The notes: generated by a model from the letters alone, not told the origin. 64,000 nucleotides of DNA from Mesocentrotus franciscanus (GCA_037976565.1 CP137671.1:25062197-25126196); one strand, 5' to 3'. Shown: positions 44,871 through 56,189, counted from the first letter of the stretch. Numbers and translations are program-made.

Positions 44871-45610
44871 TTGAATATATAAAGCACCTCATATCCACCC
44901 AGGCGCTCAAAGCGTTTGGCAACAGATTCTGTGCTCTCAGTATTCAATGAATACACACTTCACAAACTGATTAAAAACACAACCTCTTAGATTTTTCATT
45001 ACATTTTCGTTGCGAATGGAACACAATCATGATATAAAACTGCAACGCGCCGGTAATCATAATAGTGGTGCTCATGCCGCAGTAGAAGATAAGAGTAAAT
45101 ATTCACATCAACATGAACATGCAAAGTAACATTAAACGAAAAATCATATGATATACTACACTTAATACTTAGCAGTATGCGACAAAATAATTAACAATAT
45201 GCGACATTGAACAAGTGTCTTGAGTGCGGTTTTAAATTCATTGGCAGATGACAGATTACGAATAGATTTTGGAAGTTTGTTCCAAAGTAAGGGACCAGCA
45301 TGTGAAAAAGCCCTATCCCCCAAGAATTTCGAGTTTGTGACACAACCAATAAAGATGAATTGATCTGAGATGTATAGAAGGATTGTATGGGTTAATTAAA
45401 CTACAATTATACTGAGGGGCAAACCCACGTAAAGAATGAAAGACAAGCAGCAGTAACTTATAATGTACGATATTGAACAGGAAGCCAATGGAGAGACTGT
45501 AATACTGGCGTTATGGTTTATCTTAGGGGACAAAGTAACACGACGAGCTGCGTAATCGCTGCAGACAGGAGACTTGAGCTCGGGGTAGTTTAAAAAATAA
45601 CGAGTTACGT
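44870..45610 (-). repeat. Anonymous dispersed repeat adjoining a LINE
   Basis: Text such as GGAAGTTTGTTCCAAAGTAA, AAAAGCCCTATCCCCCAAG and GGAAGCCAATGGAGAGACTG closely resembles a non-coding repeat I have seen widely in aquatic animal genomes. It sits directly before the GAATT tail of the LINE fragment. Family name not recalled, and no protein supported. Confidence 0.5.
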
Positions 45611-45611
45611 A

Positions 45612-46720
45612 CAGAAGTCAATTCAATTCAATTCAATTCGTTTATTCACTCAATATATAAAAACAGATACATAAAATATTGCGTATGGACGTATATGACA
45701 ATATAATACAAAAAGATGGACATAGTAAAATCAGGAGTTGAAAGCACAGGTAACATAAATTGAGTGGGGATCAGATTAAAGATCTATTTAAAGATCTTGT
45801 AAATTCGACCCCATTGTAAAGTATAAATTGCATTAAAAATTGTTGCATGTACAACAGCAAGAGGGAGAGAGAACATAAACAGCTGGGTCATGGAGAAACC
45901 AGAGCGAGAGGGAGAGAGAGAGAGAGAGAGAGAGAAAGAGACGGATAGACAGAGATGGAGAGAAAGGCAAGATGAGAAATAGCGTTAATACATAGAATGA
46001 AATTAGACCCAAGCATGTTATATAAGAAATACAAGTAATAGACCAGTTTCGCAAATGAACTTAAATACACTACGAAAATGGCCCATTGAATAAAACCCAA
46101 ACGAACCAGCTCTTAACAATAACATTGAAATAAGCAACAAACAACAGGTGACTCAATGAGAATAAGATTGTAACATCCTTTCTTTGTATGGTCTCTAGGC
46201 AAGGCGAGATGAGGCAAGGCGAGATGAGACAAATGCATGTATACAACTTTCTCTGCGGCTGAACGTGTTAAATATTTACCGATAAATCCCAGATTTCTAA
46301 ACTGATACCAGACAGATTTACATGTATTTAACATACGATTTGATATGGACATTGTGGGATCAAATGTAACACCCACATTTCTACATGTCTCAGAGGGTTT
46401 GATCACAGCGTATACAATATTGATATGACATATATTAACCTTTACCAGTTGAAACTTGGAACCAAAAAACATTATTTCAGATTGATCACTGTTTACCTTG
46501 AGAAAATGAGTACTCATCCAATTCTTAACATCATTTAAGCAGGATTGTAACTTTAATATCGATGGCATGGACGACATATGAAACTTGGACGAAAAATGAA
46601 ACTGAAAACGTACGTTACACCGTGACTGTCCCGAAAATTGGATAAACCGAAGACATAATATCCTCATTATCGGGCAAACCAAAATTAATTGAAACGCGCA
46701 TAGAGACATCGTTGATGTAT
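45612..46720 (-). pseudogene. LINE reverse transcriptase C-terminal fragment
   Basis: On the minus strand an open frame (46,709-46,113) reads MPSILKLQSCLNDVKNWMS then THFLKVNSDQSEIMFFGSK, the region after the FADD motif in CR1/Jockey-type reverse transcriptases. It continues through GVTFDPTMS to a region with ARSAAEKVVYMHL-like text. The minus-strand 3-prime end carries AATAAACGAATTG and a (GAATT)n tail at 45,618-45,640. The catalytic half of the RT is absent. Confidence 0.8.
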
Positions 46721-47214
46721 ATAAAGCGCTAAATAACCTGGAATATTATTATAATTATTACTATCATCATCATCATCAATTTCATCATCATGATTATTAT
46801 CATTATTATCAGACAACCAATGTGTCTACTTTGATCTATTTGCGGAAAATTTATCATAATTGCGAAAACAAATCAGATAGGTACAAAGTTATCTAACGTT
46901 TGGAGGGTACATTCCCTTTTAATTCTGTAAGCAATTTGTGCAGAATTCGAACACCTCATCTTTATAATGGATGAGAGTACTAACTAACACTTTAGTAATA
47001 AAAGCAAAAGTTTTCCCCATTTGGATAGAAGGCTTTTAATATAATTAAAACCCCGATATTAGCGAGAAGGTGAAGCGTGTCAAAATGTTCGCAAAACAAG
47101 ACAGTTCCGCTATCAATTATTTCAGATGAATAAAATCCCTTTGAAATTGTTTCATTGTTGTGTACGAATATTGTATCCAAGCTATTTTGATAGCACAGAG
47201 AAACAAATTTTCGT

Positions 47215-47342
47215 AAAAGTTCATTCACAAAACTACACTGTATATTCACATTAACAATTCAATTCAATTCAATATGGGATACGTGTTCATTCACAAAAAT
47301 ACACTGTATATATACATTAACAATTCAATTCAATTCAATATG
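47215..47342. repeat. 62-bp tandem duplication with (CAATT)n
   Basis: TTCATTCACAAAACTACACT...CAATTCAATTCAATATGGG occurs at about 47,220 and again from about 47,287. The (CAATT)n core is the complement of a LINE tail. Confidence 0.75.
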
Positions 47343-47363
47343 GGGGTGTTATGGGGGTGTTGC

Positions 47364-47635
47364 CAGGGGCGGATCCAGCCGGCGGCATGGGAAGGGGCCA
47401 AAGCAGGGGCCCACTTCTTGAGAAAATTTGAAAATCATGCCGGCCGATTTTTCGCTCAGTAGGTGGGGGTGTTTGGTAGTGAGCACTATTTTTTTTCTTC
47501 ATGTTTGTCTCCGATTTTTTTTTTTTTTTTTGGGGGCAGGGAGGGGCCCGTCATCCTTTTTTAATAAAAAAGGGCTAAATTTAAGTGTTTTTGCCAGGGA
47601 GGGCCCGCCCCAGCCCCCCCCTGGATCCGCCACTG
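47364..47635. mobile_element. hAT-like MITE, GGCGGATCCAG family, copy 3
   Basis: Ends CAGGGGCGGATCCAGCC and, inward from the right, CAGTGGCGGATCCAGG. A perfect 8-bp duplication GGTGTTGC lies at 47,356-47,363 and 47,636-47,643. Its inner text (AATCATGCCGGCCGATTTTT) matches the copy at 13,607 in reverse. Confidence 0.88.
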
Positions 47636-48136
47636 GGTGTTGCGACATGTCAGTCTCGGGGCAAACTGACACCTATTTGAGGATTCACTAGATTGGCAAT
47701 GTCAGTCTCAAGAGCTGTCAGATTGTTACATCATCGGTCTTGCAGATTTTCTGCGAAGTCAAAGTGAAACAGAAGAAAAAAGGATGGATACTTGGAAGAA
47801 AAAGACATACCGTAGTTACTGACCAAGGATTTGACGCCTTGAGATATTAAAATGATATTTCTCGTCCATCGCGACACCTTGTTGTCATATCAGCCATCCA
47901 GGATAAACAACCAAAATTTGTTAAAAGCCTTGATGTGGATGTGTCATAACTACTTAGGAAGTGATTGTGGCATGGACGCCTTGTGTTTCACTCCCAAAGA
48001 GCAATGACCCCACAAGGTTTCCAACAGAGAATTTCTGTGTTTGGATGTGCGTGTAAGTGGTGGTGGGCCCGTAAATAAACTGCTATTAGTATTACCATGA
48101 CTTTTTGAGGGGCGTTCAACATCATAATTTCCACAT

Positions 48137-48325
48137 GGTGTTGGGTCTAGTGGATAACTCGTCGGACTGTGGATCACAGGGTCCGCGGTTCGAGTCCCGC
48201 CACAGCACTAATGTCCTTTGGCAAGATATTAATCTACATTTGCCACTCTCCACCCAGGTGTTAAATGGGTACCGGTAGGAAGGAATTCCTTGAATGCTGT
48301 GAGCGCCGAAATCGGCCGCCTAGCA
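48137..48325 (+). mobile_element. tRNA-derived SINE with intact head
   Basis: A box GTCTAGTGGATAACTC (48,145) and B box GGTTCGAGTCC (48,187-48,197) lie in a tRNA-like head of about 72 nt. A body follows starting AATGTCCTTTGGCAAGATAT. Acceptor-stem pairing is poor, so this is a SINE, not a tRNA gene. Fragments of the same body lie at 14,112 and 42,835. The 3-prime limit is approximate. Confidence 0.82.
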
Positions 48326-48399
48326 GAGCCGGGGTAATAGAAAATTCCCGGGAAGAAACGTTGTCCACCCCTTAACAAAAAATGGAAAAAATGGGGGAA

Positions 48400-49030
48400 T
48401 TCTCTTGTTGCAAAATGCTAAATGTCTGCTATTTGTCGAAGAAGTTTATTTTGAGCAAAAAGCTCACTGTCTGGCGAATTTATTCACTCGTTAACCCATA
48501 GTGGGGATAGACCAAGAGTGCTATCGACCTAGCGGGCATTGACCTGGCCTGTTTGGCCGAGGTGTCGTTTGCCAGCGACAAAATGGCCGCACAGTGTCTG
48601 TTGAAATCTTTGCTTGTTTTGAGGGTAATTACTGATATATTTGGAAGTGTATTGATCACAATGCACATGCCAAGCGATGCTTGAATACTTGCCGTTTTAC
48701 AGCTACTTAACATGAAGATAATTATGGATGATAGATAAGATGAGGTGAGAAATGGAAATAGAAAGGGAGAAGGATTAGGGTAGAGACATGACTTTACATT
48801 GTCGATGAGTGTTGCCATGAAAAGAAATGTTAATTGGAGATTACCATATTTCTTCTTCTTCTTCGCTCCCCCATCTCGATCTCTCTCCTCTACGTGTATA
48901 GCCGAGTAGTCAACGCCAACTTTACGTTGATATGTACATATGTACGTTGTATATCCATGTTTTGTGTGTAAATATATATCTATATATTATATACATATAT
49001 ATATTAAAGATATTGATCTGCGCTGGAGGA
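48400..49030. other. No gene recognised
   Basis: The open frame at 48,480-48,818 (minus) shows no domain. An ATATAT-rich tract lies at 48,968-49,005. Confidence 0.45.
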
Positions 49031-49034
49031 TATT

Positions 49035-49200
49035 TAAAAAGAGTCTTAACAAAAAGTTTAAAAACTCTGTTGAGAACGTAATGGTGTAACAAACTGTATT
49101 ACTTAATGCACTTGTACTCAATGACGAAGTTCTTTGGGCGAAAGTTTGTTACACCATTACGTTTTCAACCAAGTTTTTATATTTTTTGTCAAGTCTCTCT
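49035..49200. mobile_element. GTAATGGTGTAA MITE, copy 2
   Basis: Long inverted ends: GAGTCTTAACAAAAAG...GAACGTAATGGTGTAACAAAC, mirrored by GTTTGTTACACCATTACG...TTTTTTGTCAAGTCTC. About 65-bp arms around a short loop, so the RNA or single strand would fold into a hairpin. Confidence 0.78.
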
Positions 49201-49709
49201 CTATACATTTACATACTTTATATAAGTATAAATACATACATGTATATATTGCTGTACAATAAAACTAACGAAACCATTTTCATTGATGTAGGAGAATTTC
49301 AACTTATTAGCCTCTTTACTTCCCTGAAAAAGGTGAGAAACAAAATACCTCAATAGAATTATTATTCTTGATAATATCGGACATCAAGAACATGACCCAT
49401 CCCCTCCTCATTTTCTAAAATTCCGGACGAAAGCCTAAAAGTCAATTTTACTGCAACCAACTGCAGTCGAGATGACTGCACTGTCGCTTTGATTTTCAAC
49501 GTGCCATTCCGTTTTGAATTAATGCGATGTCGAAATGACATTGCTGTATTTTTGTGTGAAAATAGCATTAAATTTTCTCCCAAATCTTGATGATATTTGT
49601 GACACCCTTTTTCTCGTTAGAAGATTTTATGTTAAAAAAAAAGTAACAATAGGGCAAATTAAAAAAAAAAAACAGCGTTAAATCAGGGTAGGCATATGAT
49701 AAGAGTGAC

Positions 49710-49901
49710 ACAGGGGCTGATCCAGCCGGCGGCGAGGCCCAATTCGGTAGTGAGTACTAAAAATTAAATCTTTGTTTGTTTTTTTACTCAACACCCCCCC
49801 CCCCTCCCCTTGAGCAACAACAAAAAAAGTTAAATTGTGGTTACCATCTTTTTTGGTTTTTTTTTTTGGCCAGGGCCCTCCCTCCTGGATCCGCCATCTG
49901 A
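49710..49901. mobile_element. GGCGGATCCAG-family MITE, copy 4 (worn)
   Basis: Left CAGGGGCTGATCCAGCCGG and right CTGGATCCGCCATCTG. The flanks no longer match as a target duplication. Confidence 0.65.
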
Positions 49902-50060
49902 AAGATCTTTGTAGATCTTCCTGAAGAATCCACTTTTTCAGATGAAAGAAATGGATGCTAGCACTCACCAAAATGCCAGCGGTTTTCAAATGTAACATAG
50001 CCTCGTACTCCATATCAAAAATTAGTCGTGGTGAAAACTTGTGACTAGCTGCCCTCTATA

Positions 50061-50826
50061 CAGACGCGTAGCCAGGGGCAGGGGGCCCCCCCCCAAAAAA
50101 AAAAAACGCCGGCCAAAAAAAAAAAAAAAGAGAAGAGAAGAGAAAAAGGGAAGAGGACGTAGGAAGAAAAAGGAGCACGGTACAACGAATCGTCATCTTC
50201 TCTATTAATTTTATGAAACGTCATAGCTTCCGCCTTCCGCGCTTCGCGCAGGAGGGGGGGGACTGAATTCAGACAAGGATTAAGAGCCGAGAACGGTACA
50301 ACGAATCGTCTTCTTTCTCTAACAATTAAATGAAACGTCATCTTCCGCGCTTCGCGCGGGAGGGGGAAACTGAATTCAGACAAGGATTAAGAGTCGAGAA
50401 CGGTACACCGAATCGTCTTCTTTATCTAATAATTTGATGAAACGGTCATAGCTTCCGCCTTCCGCGATTCGCGCAGGAGGGGGACTGAATTCAGACAAGG
50501 ATTAAGGGTCGAGAACGGTACAACGAATCGTCTTCTTTCTCTAACAATTTAATGAAACGTCAAAGCTTCCAAACTTCGCGCGGGAGGGGGAAACTGAATT
50601 CAGACAAGGATTAAGAGCCAAGAACGGTACAACGAATCGTCTTCTTTCTCTAACAATTTAATGAAACGTCAAAGCTTCCGCGCTTCGCGAGGGAGGGGGG
50701 AAACTCCCCCTCCCTGCACCCACCCCCTAGGGAGCGCGCTTCGCGCGCTCTGTAGGTGATTCACACGCTTCGCGTGCTCACTACCGCCCCCCCCCCCCCT
50801 AAAATAAAATCCTGGCTACGCGCTTG
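50061..50826. mobile_element. hAT-like element carrying a tandem array
   Basis: Ends CAGACGCGTAGCCAGG and, inward from the right, CAAGCGCGTAGCCAGG. A perfect 8-bp duplication CCTCTATA lies at 50,053-50,060 and 50,827-50,834. The interior (50,150-50,710) is about five units of the ~110-bp repeat also found at 14,482-14,935 in the opposite orientation. Non-autonomous. Confidence 0.88.
50150..50710 (-). repeat. ~110-bp tandem array, orientation 2
   Basis: Units begin GGTACAACGAATCGTCTTC and end GATTAAGAGTCGAGAAC, the inverse of the array at 14,482. CTTCGCGCGGG palindromic cores are retained in most units. Confidence 0.88.
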
Positions 50827-50834
50827 CCTCTATA

Positions 50835-51415
50835 GTGCTCTATTAAAAACAAAACAAGAATCACCGATCTCTGCACATTCCTGTAAATATGTCGGAATAT
50901 CAAGGAAAGATGATGCAATGGTTGAAAAAATATCTTCCACAGTCATCGATACAAATTAAATTGTGGACAAACGGGTGATATCAGCATTTCAGCAATATAT
51001 GATATCAGCAACTCCCTTCGGTGGTCCAAAAAATATACACCCTACCAGTCAATATCTGCACAATATTTGGTTACATTTCTTGATCGTCTCATTTCAGGTC
51101 AAACACAAAAATCCAAAAGAAAATGAAACCTGAGGTAATTTTGGCAACAATAACGAAGGTAATTATCCTGTAGGTGACATTTCATTTTTAAAAAATAAAC
51201 GTGGAACTTCCTTACCGGTCTTAATATGAAGGCACTCGAGTATGAGAAGCATATCCTGCCCGTGAATTCGTATGTCCTGAAGAAAAAAGAAAATTTCACG
51301 GTATTGATCATTTTAAATTCCATTTTTGTCCGAAACGTGATGGGGTTCTGCGAACTAAATTAATAACATACACACTTAACAGCTGTACTTATTATATCAA
51401 GTGATGGATCTCGAT
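50835..51415. other. No gene recognised
   Basis: AT-rich DNA between the hAT-like element and block C. No exon supported. Confidence 0.45.
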
Positions 51416-51996
51416 TAGCATCATGCTTAGTTTTGTAAGCTCCCTTTTCCAAAAATATCTATATCATATCGACTATTTTGTTGTTTTATCTATGTGACAT
51501 GAATGTTGGTAAATAATAATCAAATCAAATCAAAAGCAAGTGAAAATGTTTGCCAAATTTGATTCAGATCAGATGTATCCTTTATATGCTAGAGGTCTGT
51601 GACACCTTCATTAACAATACTAATGATAATAATACAATAATTACATTTGCGTCCATAGCGCATGTAAATTCCCGATATACCCCCTCCCCCATCCCGGCAA
51701 ATATTGTAAACAAGCTCAAGTGTCCCTCCGAATACAGAACCCCCTAAAATAAATAGCTAAATAAGTAAATAAATGAATAAATAAAATACTACTCATAATA
51801 ATAATAATAATAATAAATAATATAATAATAAAATAGAATGAAATAAAAATTAAATTAATTTTTTTTAAATGAAAACATGAATAAAAATGTGGACTTTGGT
51901 AATACAGCTCACTTTGTCTACAAAGAGATATTATTAACATTTCTATATCAATTTGAATTTTGAAAAAGTCATAAAGTTTCACTATTGTATTTTCCA

Positions 51997-52002
51997 TTTA
52001 TT
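51997..52002 (-). terminator. Polyadenylation signal downstream of receptor C
   Basis: AATAAA on the minus strand at the position equivalent to 1415-1420 behind copy A. Confidence 0.4.
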
Positions 52003-52108
52003 TTCTTAGCATTGATATGACTTTGGATTCTGATTTCTAAAATCCTGAGGGCAACATTTATATCACGGTGCAATCTCACAAACCACATGAATATCTGATC
52101 ATAATCAT

Positions 52109-55086
52109 TCAATGTAAAGAGCTTTTGAGAAGGTAATAAAAACAAATGTGCTTACGTTTCGTGAAAACAACAATACACACGATGATGATCAAGATGATGG
52201 GGAAACATATTAAGATGACTAAGTCGACTAAGACAAAATAGTCTTCAGCAGGTTGCGTTGGTTTCGTCGTAGAAGCTGTAAGGGGAACACCTGAAGAAGT
52301 GGTAGAAAGTCCTACCTCTTGATCTAAGGATAGATCATACAAAATAAACATGAATTTATCCCTATGTTATTTTGAGAACGTTGAGGCTAATATACATGTA
52401 TATATATTTGATTTGTAGACATTATCAATACTGCTCAGCTATTTCCAAATCTTTGACGATATGATTTGGTAGATCTTGATGAACACCTCCTTTAGGTGGG
52501 TTATTTATTTGTTTTTTGTTGTTGATTTCATCGTTTTTCTTCGTCTGCTTCATTATGATTGCTGTTGTTGTTGTTGGGTTTGAATGGGGGTGTACTTTTT
52601 AAGACCAGGGTCTGACAAAACATTTCCAAAACAGAGATGGTGGCTGGCGATAAGTCAAATACAGCGCAGCATCGCCGTTCTACTTTTACCATACCATTTC
52701 TCTTTATCACAATAATAATAGCAACTATTTTGTCCATCCTTTCTTGTCTTGTCTAGTTACTGTGAATACCCATTCCTATGACGATGTTTGTTTTTTCTTC
52801 TAATATTCTCTATTTTCTCCTTTCCATTCTTCCCTTCTCATAGCTTCCTTTACGCCCTTTCTTTCTTTAATTCCTTCTGGCTTCTTCCTCCCTTCCACTA
52901 TTCTCTTTTTCTACCTGCCTGTAAATTATTTATTCACCGGGCCTATCCAAAACAAGCCTTGCTTTACTTTAGGCCCATCCACTATACATAGCAATACAAT
53001 GATTGATGAAGCGTTTAAACCTATTTATTATGTTGTAATTGACTTGTTTTGCTTTACTTTCATCATGATTATTATGATTATACTGCAATATCTTTAGACA
53101 AATTATTTGTATTGTTTAATTTACAAATAAAAACATGTTCTTATGTATTTGAAATAAAAAAAATAACTATGTGGACAAATATAGATATACACGTAGTTAC
53201 TAATTTCACGTAATCATGCAAGGTAATTAAAGTGCCTGTTCAAAGAAAATCACAAACATGGCAAGTAACGTATCACTAGAAACTGGTAAGCTAACAGATG
53301 GCCATCGTACAAGTTTAGGTCAACTACATATCGTAAAAATCGGGTGATTTAAAAAAATACAAATAAAACCACCTCCATAGCATCTGGGATATGCGAGAGA
53401 TTCGCCAGAAAAATAACGATGTTTTAATGCCGTCACAATATGAACCAATCCTGCCCAAGCAGACGACATCCCATAAAGAATGAACATAATTGCAATGCTA
53501 TTATTTCTCAAATTATAATGAGTTTAGTGTATATAAATGTGATGGAATTTTACACCATTCAAAAGGGATATGAAACCGATTCTGATAACTAAATTCTTTT
53601 GTTTGAAAAACACAGGATAGGGGTGAATAAACAATCAAATAAACCACACTTTCAAATTGAAAAAAAAACCCGGAATGATAGCATGGACGGCATTTGTTCC
53701 CTCTTGAAACGCCGAACATACCGCGGTGCATGCAGCTGAAAATACAATGTCGATTTATTTTGTTTACAAGCGACGGATTCCTTTATTTTTTATCCTTGCA
53801 TTTTTCATCAAAATAATACCATGCGCGGGGTTTAGAGTGAGGCAATAGATTAAACATTTAGCCTGAGGGTAGTGAAGTAAGAGAAATAACTGAAGAGAAG
53901 ATGACAAAACAGGCACTGAAAATGTGTGAGAAGTCATGGGACATCGTCTGCTTGTGCAAATCATGTTCATGTGACGTCACACATCTCAGCAACGATCATA
54001 ATAATCATTACTTCGAATGTTTCCAAGCATTGAATTTTGATAACCTTGTCCAATCAAAGTTTAACCTTTGCAATAATGACAATAAAGTTAGTTTTTAAAA
54101 TCAATGAACCTTCTCTTTAAAGATATGATAGTACAGTCAGGTTATAAAATAACGACTTATGAAAATGAAATGCACGTACAAGCGTGTCCAAGCTAAGTTT
54201 GTGGTAGTTATATTAGGATGTTACTTTTGAAGTGATGTGATACTTTATTATACCTGTAACAGATAGCAGTACATGGCCACGTTCCTTAATGCGGAGTAGA
54301 GTCACCACTTTACAGTGATAGATTCCACTGTCTGTCTTCTTGAGATCCTTGATTGTTAAACGTGTAGCATGGTTGCTGCCCTGATATCTTGTGTCGTTTG
54401 TCCATGTGGTATTACTCTTGACTTCAAGAGAGTAGATAGTGCGCTTGTTCTTCATCCAGTACACATATTCCCATAGATCGTCGGGGACAAAGGGACACAG
54501 CAAGGTGACATTTCCTCCAATGGGGACAGTTTTCTCTGTAGAAGGAGAAAATTATCATATAAATCTAATGTCATTTCTATTATACGCTTTAATTTATTCA
54601 TAGCTATTTTTTTTTTGTTCATCCCCATTTGCCATTCATTTTGGTTCACAAAAAAATCCTGGTAGATTACCGTGCCATATGCATGATATGCGAGCAAGCC
54701 TTTACTTGATGCAGGGCGCTATGAAATACAGACTAAAAAGAGAAAATACTCTACTCTCGAGTCATCTATACAGTGCAAATTATGTGTTTTCTATTCACCA
54801 TGTTCATGATTAAAAGCGTATCGTGCAATTTATATATTCCCATTGAAATACATGTAAATACACAAACCAAAAACACTTTTATTCCCTGGCTCAGGCTCTT
54901 TGAGAAATCCAGTGGCAGTATAACAGTTTTACATTATGCTATATAGAGAAGGTGCCTTTAACTTATACGCCCATTTCTATGACATTTGGTCCAAACCATA
55001 GGGTCCAAAGAGAGAGGGGGTGCTCAAACAATATGATACAGATAAAACAGGAGCACGAGATGTGAGGTGAAGAGTTAGAGAGAAAG

Positions 55087-55118
<32 letters not shown>

Positions 55119-55264
55119 GGGCTTAAATTTATATGTATTTACTCTGGCTCCTACCAGCAATGGTCATGTTACAATCTTACTTATAGTTGCTCAAACAATA
55201 TGATACAGATAAAACAGGAGCAAGAGATGTGAGGGGAAGAGATAGAGAGAAAGATATATAAATG

Positions 55265-55318
<54 letters not shown>

Positions 55319-55506
55319 CTTGAATTCATATGTTTTTACTCAGGCTCCTACCAGCAATGGTCATGTTACAATCTTACATATATTTTGTAAAAGATGCATT
55401 AAAAGATCAACATACCTGACTGAGAGGCTTGTATTCTGATTGGCCCTCCCATCGTCAAAGCAACTGCGAACATACAGGGCATGCAGGTAATAATGCCGAC
55501 TTTCAT
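52109..55506 (-). CDS. Single-Ig-domain transmembrane receptor, copy C (3 exons)
   Basis: This is the paralogue of the gene at 1533-3535, with the same architecture. Exon 1 (55506-55416, 91 nt) encodes a leader starting MKVGIITC. Exon 2 (54535-54254, 282 nt) encodes the V-type domain with Cys in LLCP, Trp in YVYW and the closing DSGIYHC. Exon 3 (52323-52156, 168 nt) encodes the stalk STTSSGVPLTASTTKPTQP and a transmembrane helix that begins with an Asp (VLVDLVILI), absent from copy A. Introns are phase 1. Readthrough after exon 3 gives RKHICFYYLLKSSLH and a stop, about 195 residues. Predicted N-glycosylation sites are NVT, NTT and NDT, against a single site in copy A. Intron 2 is longer than in copy A because of a TTAA-flanked insertion (53,227-54,120), and intron 1 carries a tandem duplication (about 55,019-55,377). 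All three exons are open, so the gene looks intact. Confidence 0.82.
52156..52323 (-). other. Exon 3 of receptor C: stalk and transmembrane segment
   Basis: Acceptor CCTTAG before 52323 and donor C|GTAAGC after 52156, both conserved with copy A. It is three codons shorter than in copy A. The transmembrane segment is replaced rather than conserved in sequence. Confidence 0.8.
53227..54120. mobile_element. TTAA-flanked non-autonomous element in intron 2 of receptor C
   Basis: Compared with intron 2 of copy A, about 0.9 kb is inserted here. It is bounded by TTAA at 53,227-53,230 and 54,117-54,120, with related inverted ends: TTAAAGTGCCTGTTCA against TTAAAGAGAAGGTTCA on the other strand. TTAA target use is typical of piggyBac-type elements. 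No transposase is visible. Family assignment is inference. Confidence 0.65.
54254..54535 (-). other. Exon 2 of receptor C: V-type Ig domain
   Basis: It has the same splice sites and 282-nt length as in copy A. Against copy A I count 23 codons with amino-acid changes and 6 with silent changes. The flanking exon edges (EKTV... and ...RGHVLLSVTG) are identical or nearly so, with changes concentrated between. Confidence 0.88.
55019..55377. repeat. Tandem duplication inside intron 1 of receptor C
   Basis: Two adjacent copies of about 170-190 bp (from about 55,019 and 55,188) each run from TGCTCAAACAATATGATACA through a TA/GA microsatellite to CAATGGTCATGTTACAATC. Block A has one copy (about 3,255-3,403). 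Confidence 0.8.
55416..55506 (-). other. Exon 1 of receptor C: signal peptide
   Basis: ATG at 55506-55504 and donor TCAG|GTATG. It is the same length as copy A but very different in the leader: 16 replacement codons against 2 silent ones in 30. Confidence 0.8.
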
Positions 55507-55856
55507 TGTGTAATTCCTGTAGTAGGTAGAAACAATATGATCATAATTTATGTCTGAACAGTAGCATAACGGGCAAGGTGGTTCTTGGACGAACATCTTG
55601 ATTTTGTCCTACCCCACGAGAGAATGTCATCAATTCGGTCAAGAATTCATCCCTAATTTTATGAAGTCCACGAAATCTTCACATCCCTTATGCACAATTT
55701 GTATTTTTGTTTTTGATATTTTCATCATCACTATTATCATCAGCATTATTATTAGTATTAATCATTATTATTATTATTAATCATTATTATTTTTCTTTTA
55801 TTACTACTATCATCATTGTTATTACTATCATCATTTTTATCATTATTATTATTATA

Positions 55857-55860
55857 AGTG

Positions 55861-55929
<69 letters not shown>

Positions 55930-55930
55930 T
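55857..55930. repeat. (GTA)n microsatellite
   Basis: About 23 consecutive GTA units, upstream of receptor C. The apparent poly-Ser, poly-Leu and poly-Val reading frames here are repeat artefacts. Confidence 0.9.
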
Positions 55931-56189
55931 TAGCAGTAAAAGTAGTAGTAGTATTATCATAATAACTTGTTCACAACAAAAGCTTCTCAACACTTTATCT
56001 CGTCGAAAAATCTCAGATGTATCTCACTTGCCACCGCTCGACAGTAAACAGTCCTTTCTCTGTATGTCTTTTTGAAAGTTCGAGTAAGGTCTTATGTAAA
56101 TAACACAGTGACTCTAATAAGATTATGTAATGATATTTCGTTTCATTTAATCTATTTTTCAAACCAACAGTAGATAGTGACATGAATAA

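Noticed and set aside
46992..47249. 85-residue minus-strand frame near the LINE fragment
   Set aside because: No recognisable endonuclease or RT motif. Possibly a LINE scrap, but unsupported.
48137..48210. Possible functional tRNA gene
   Set aside because: A and B boxes are present but acceptor pairing is poor and a repeated body follows. Other copies of the body show it is a SINE.
55707..56075. Open frames rich in Ser, Leu or Ile
   Set aside because: Produced by the (GTA)n and ATT/ATC microsatellites.
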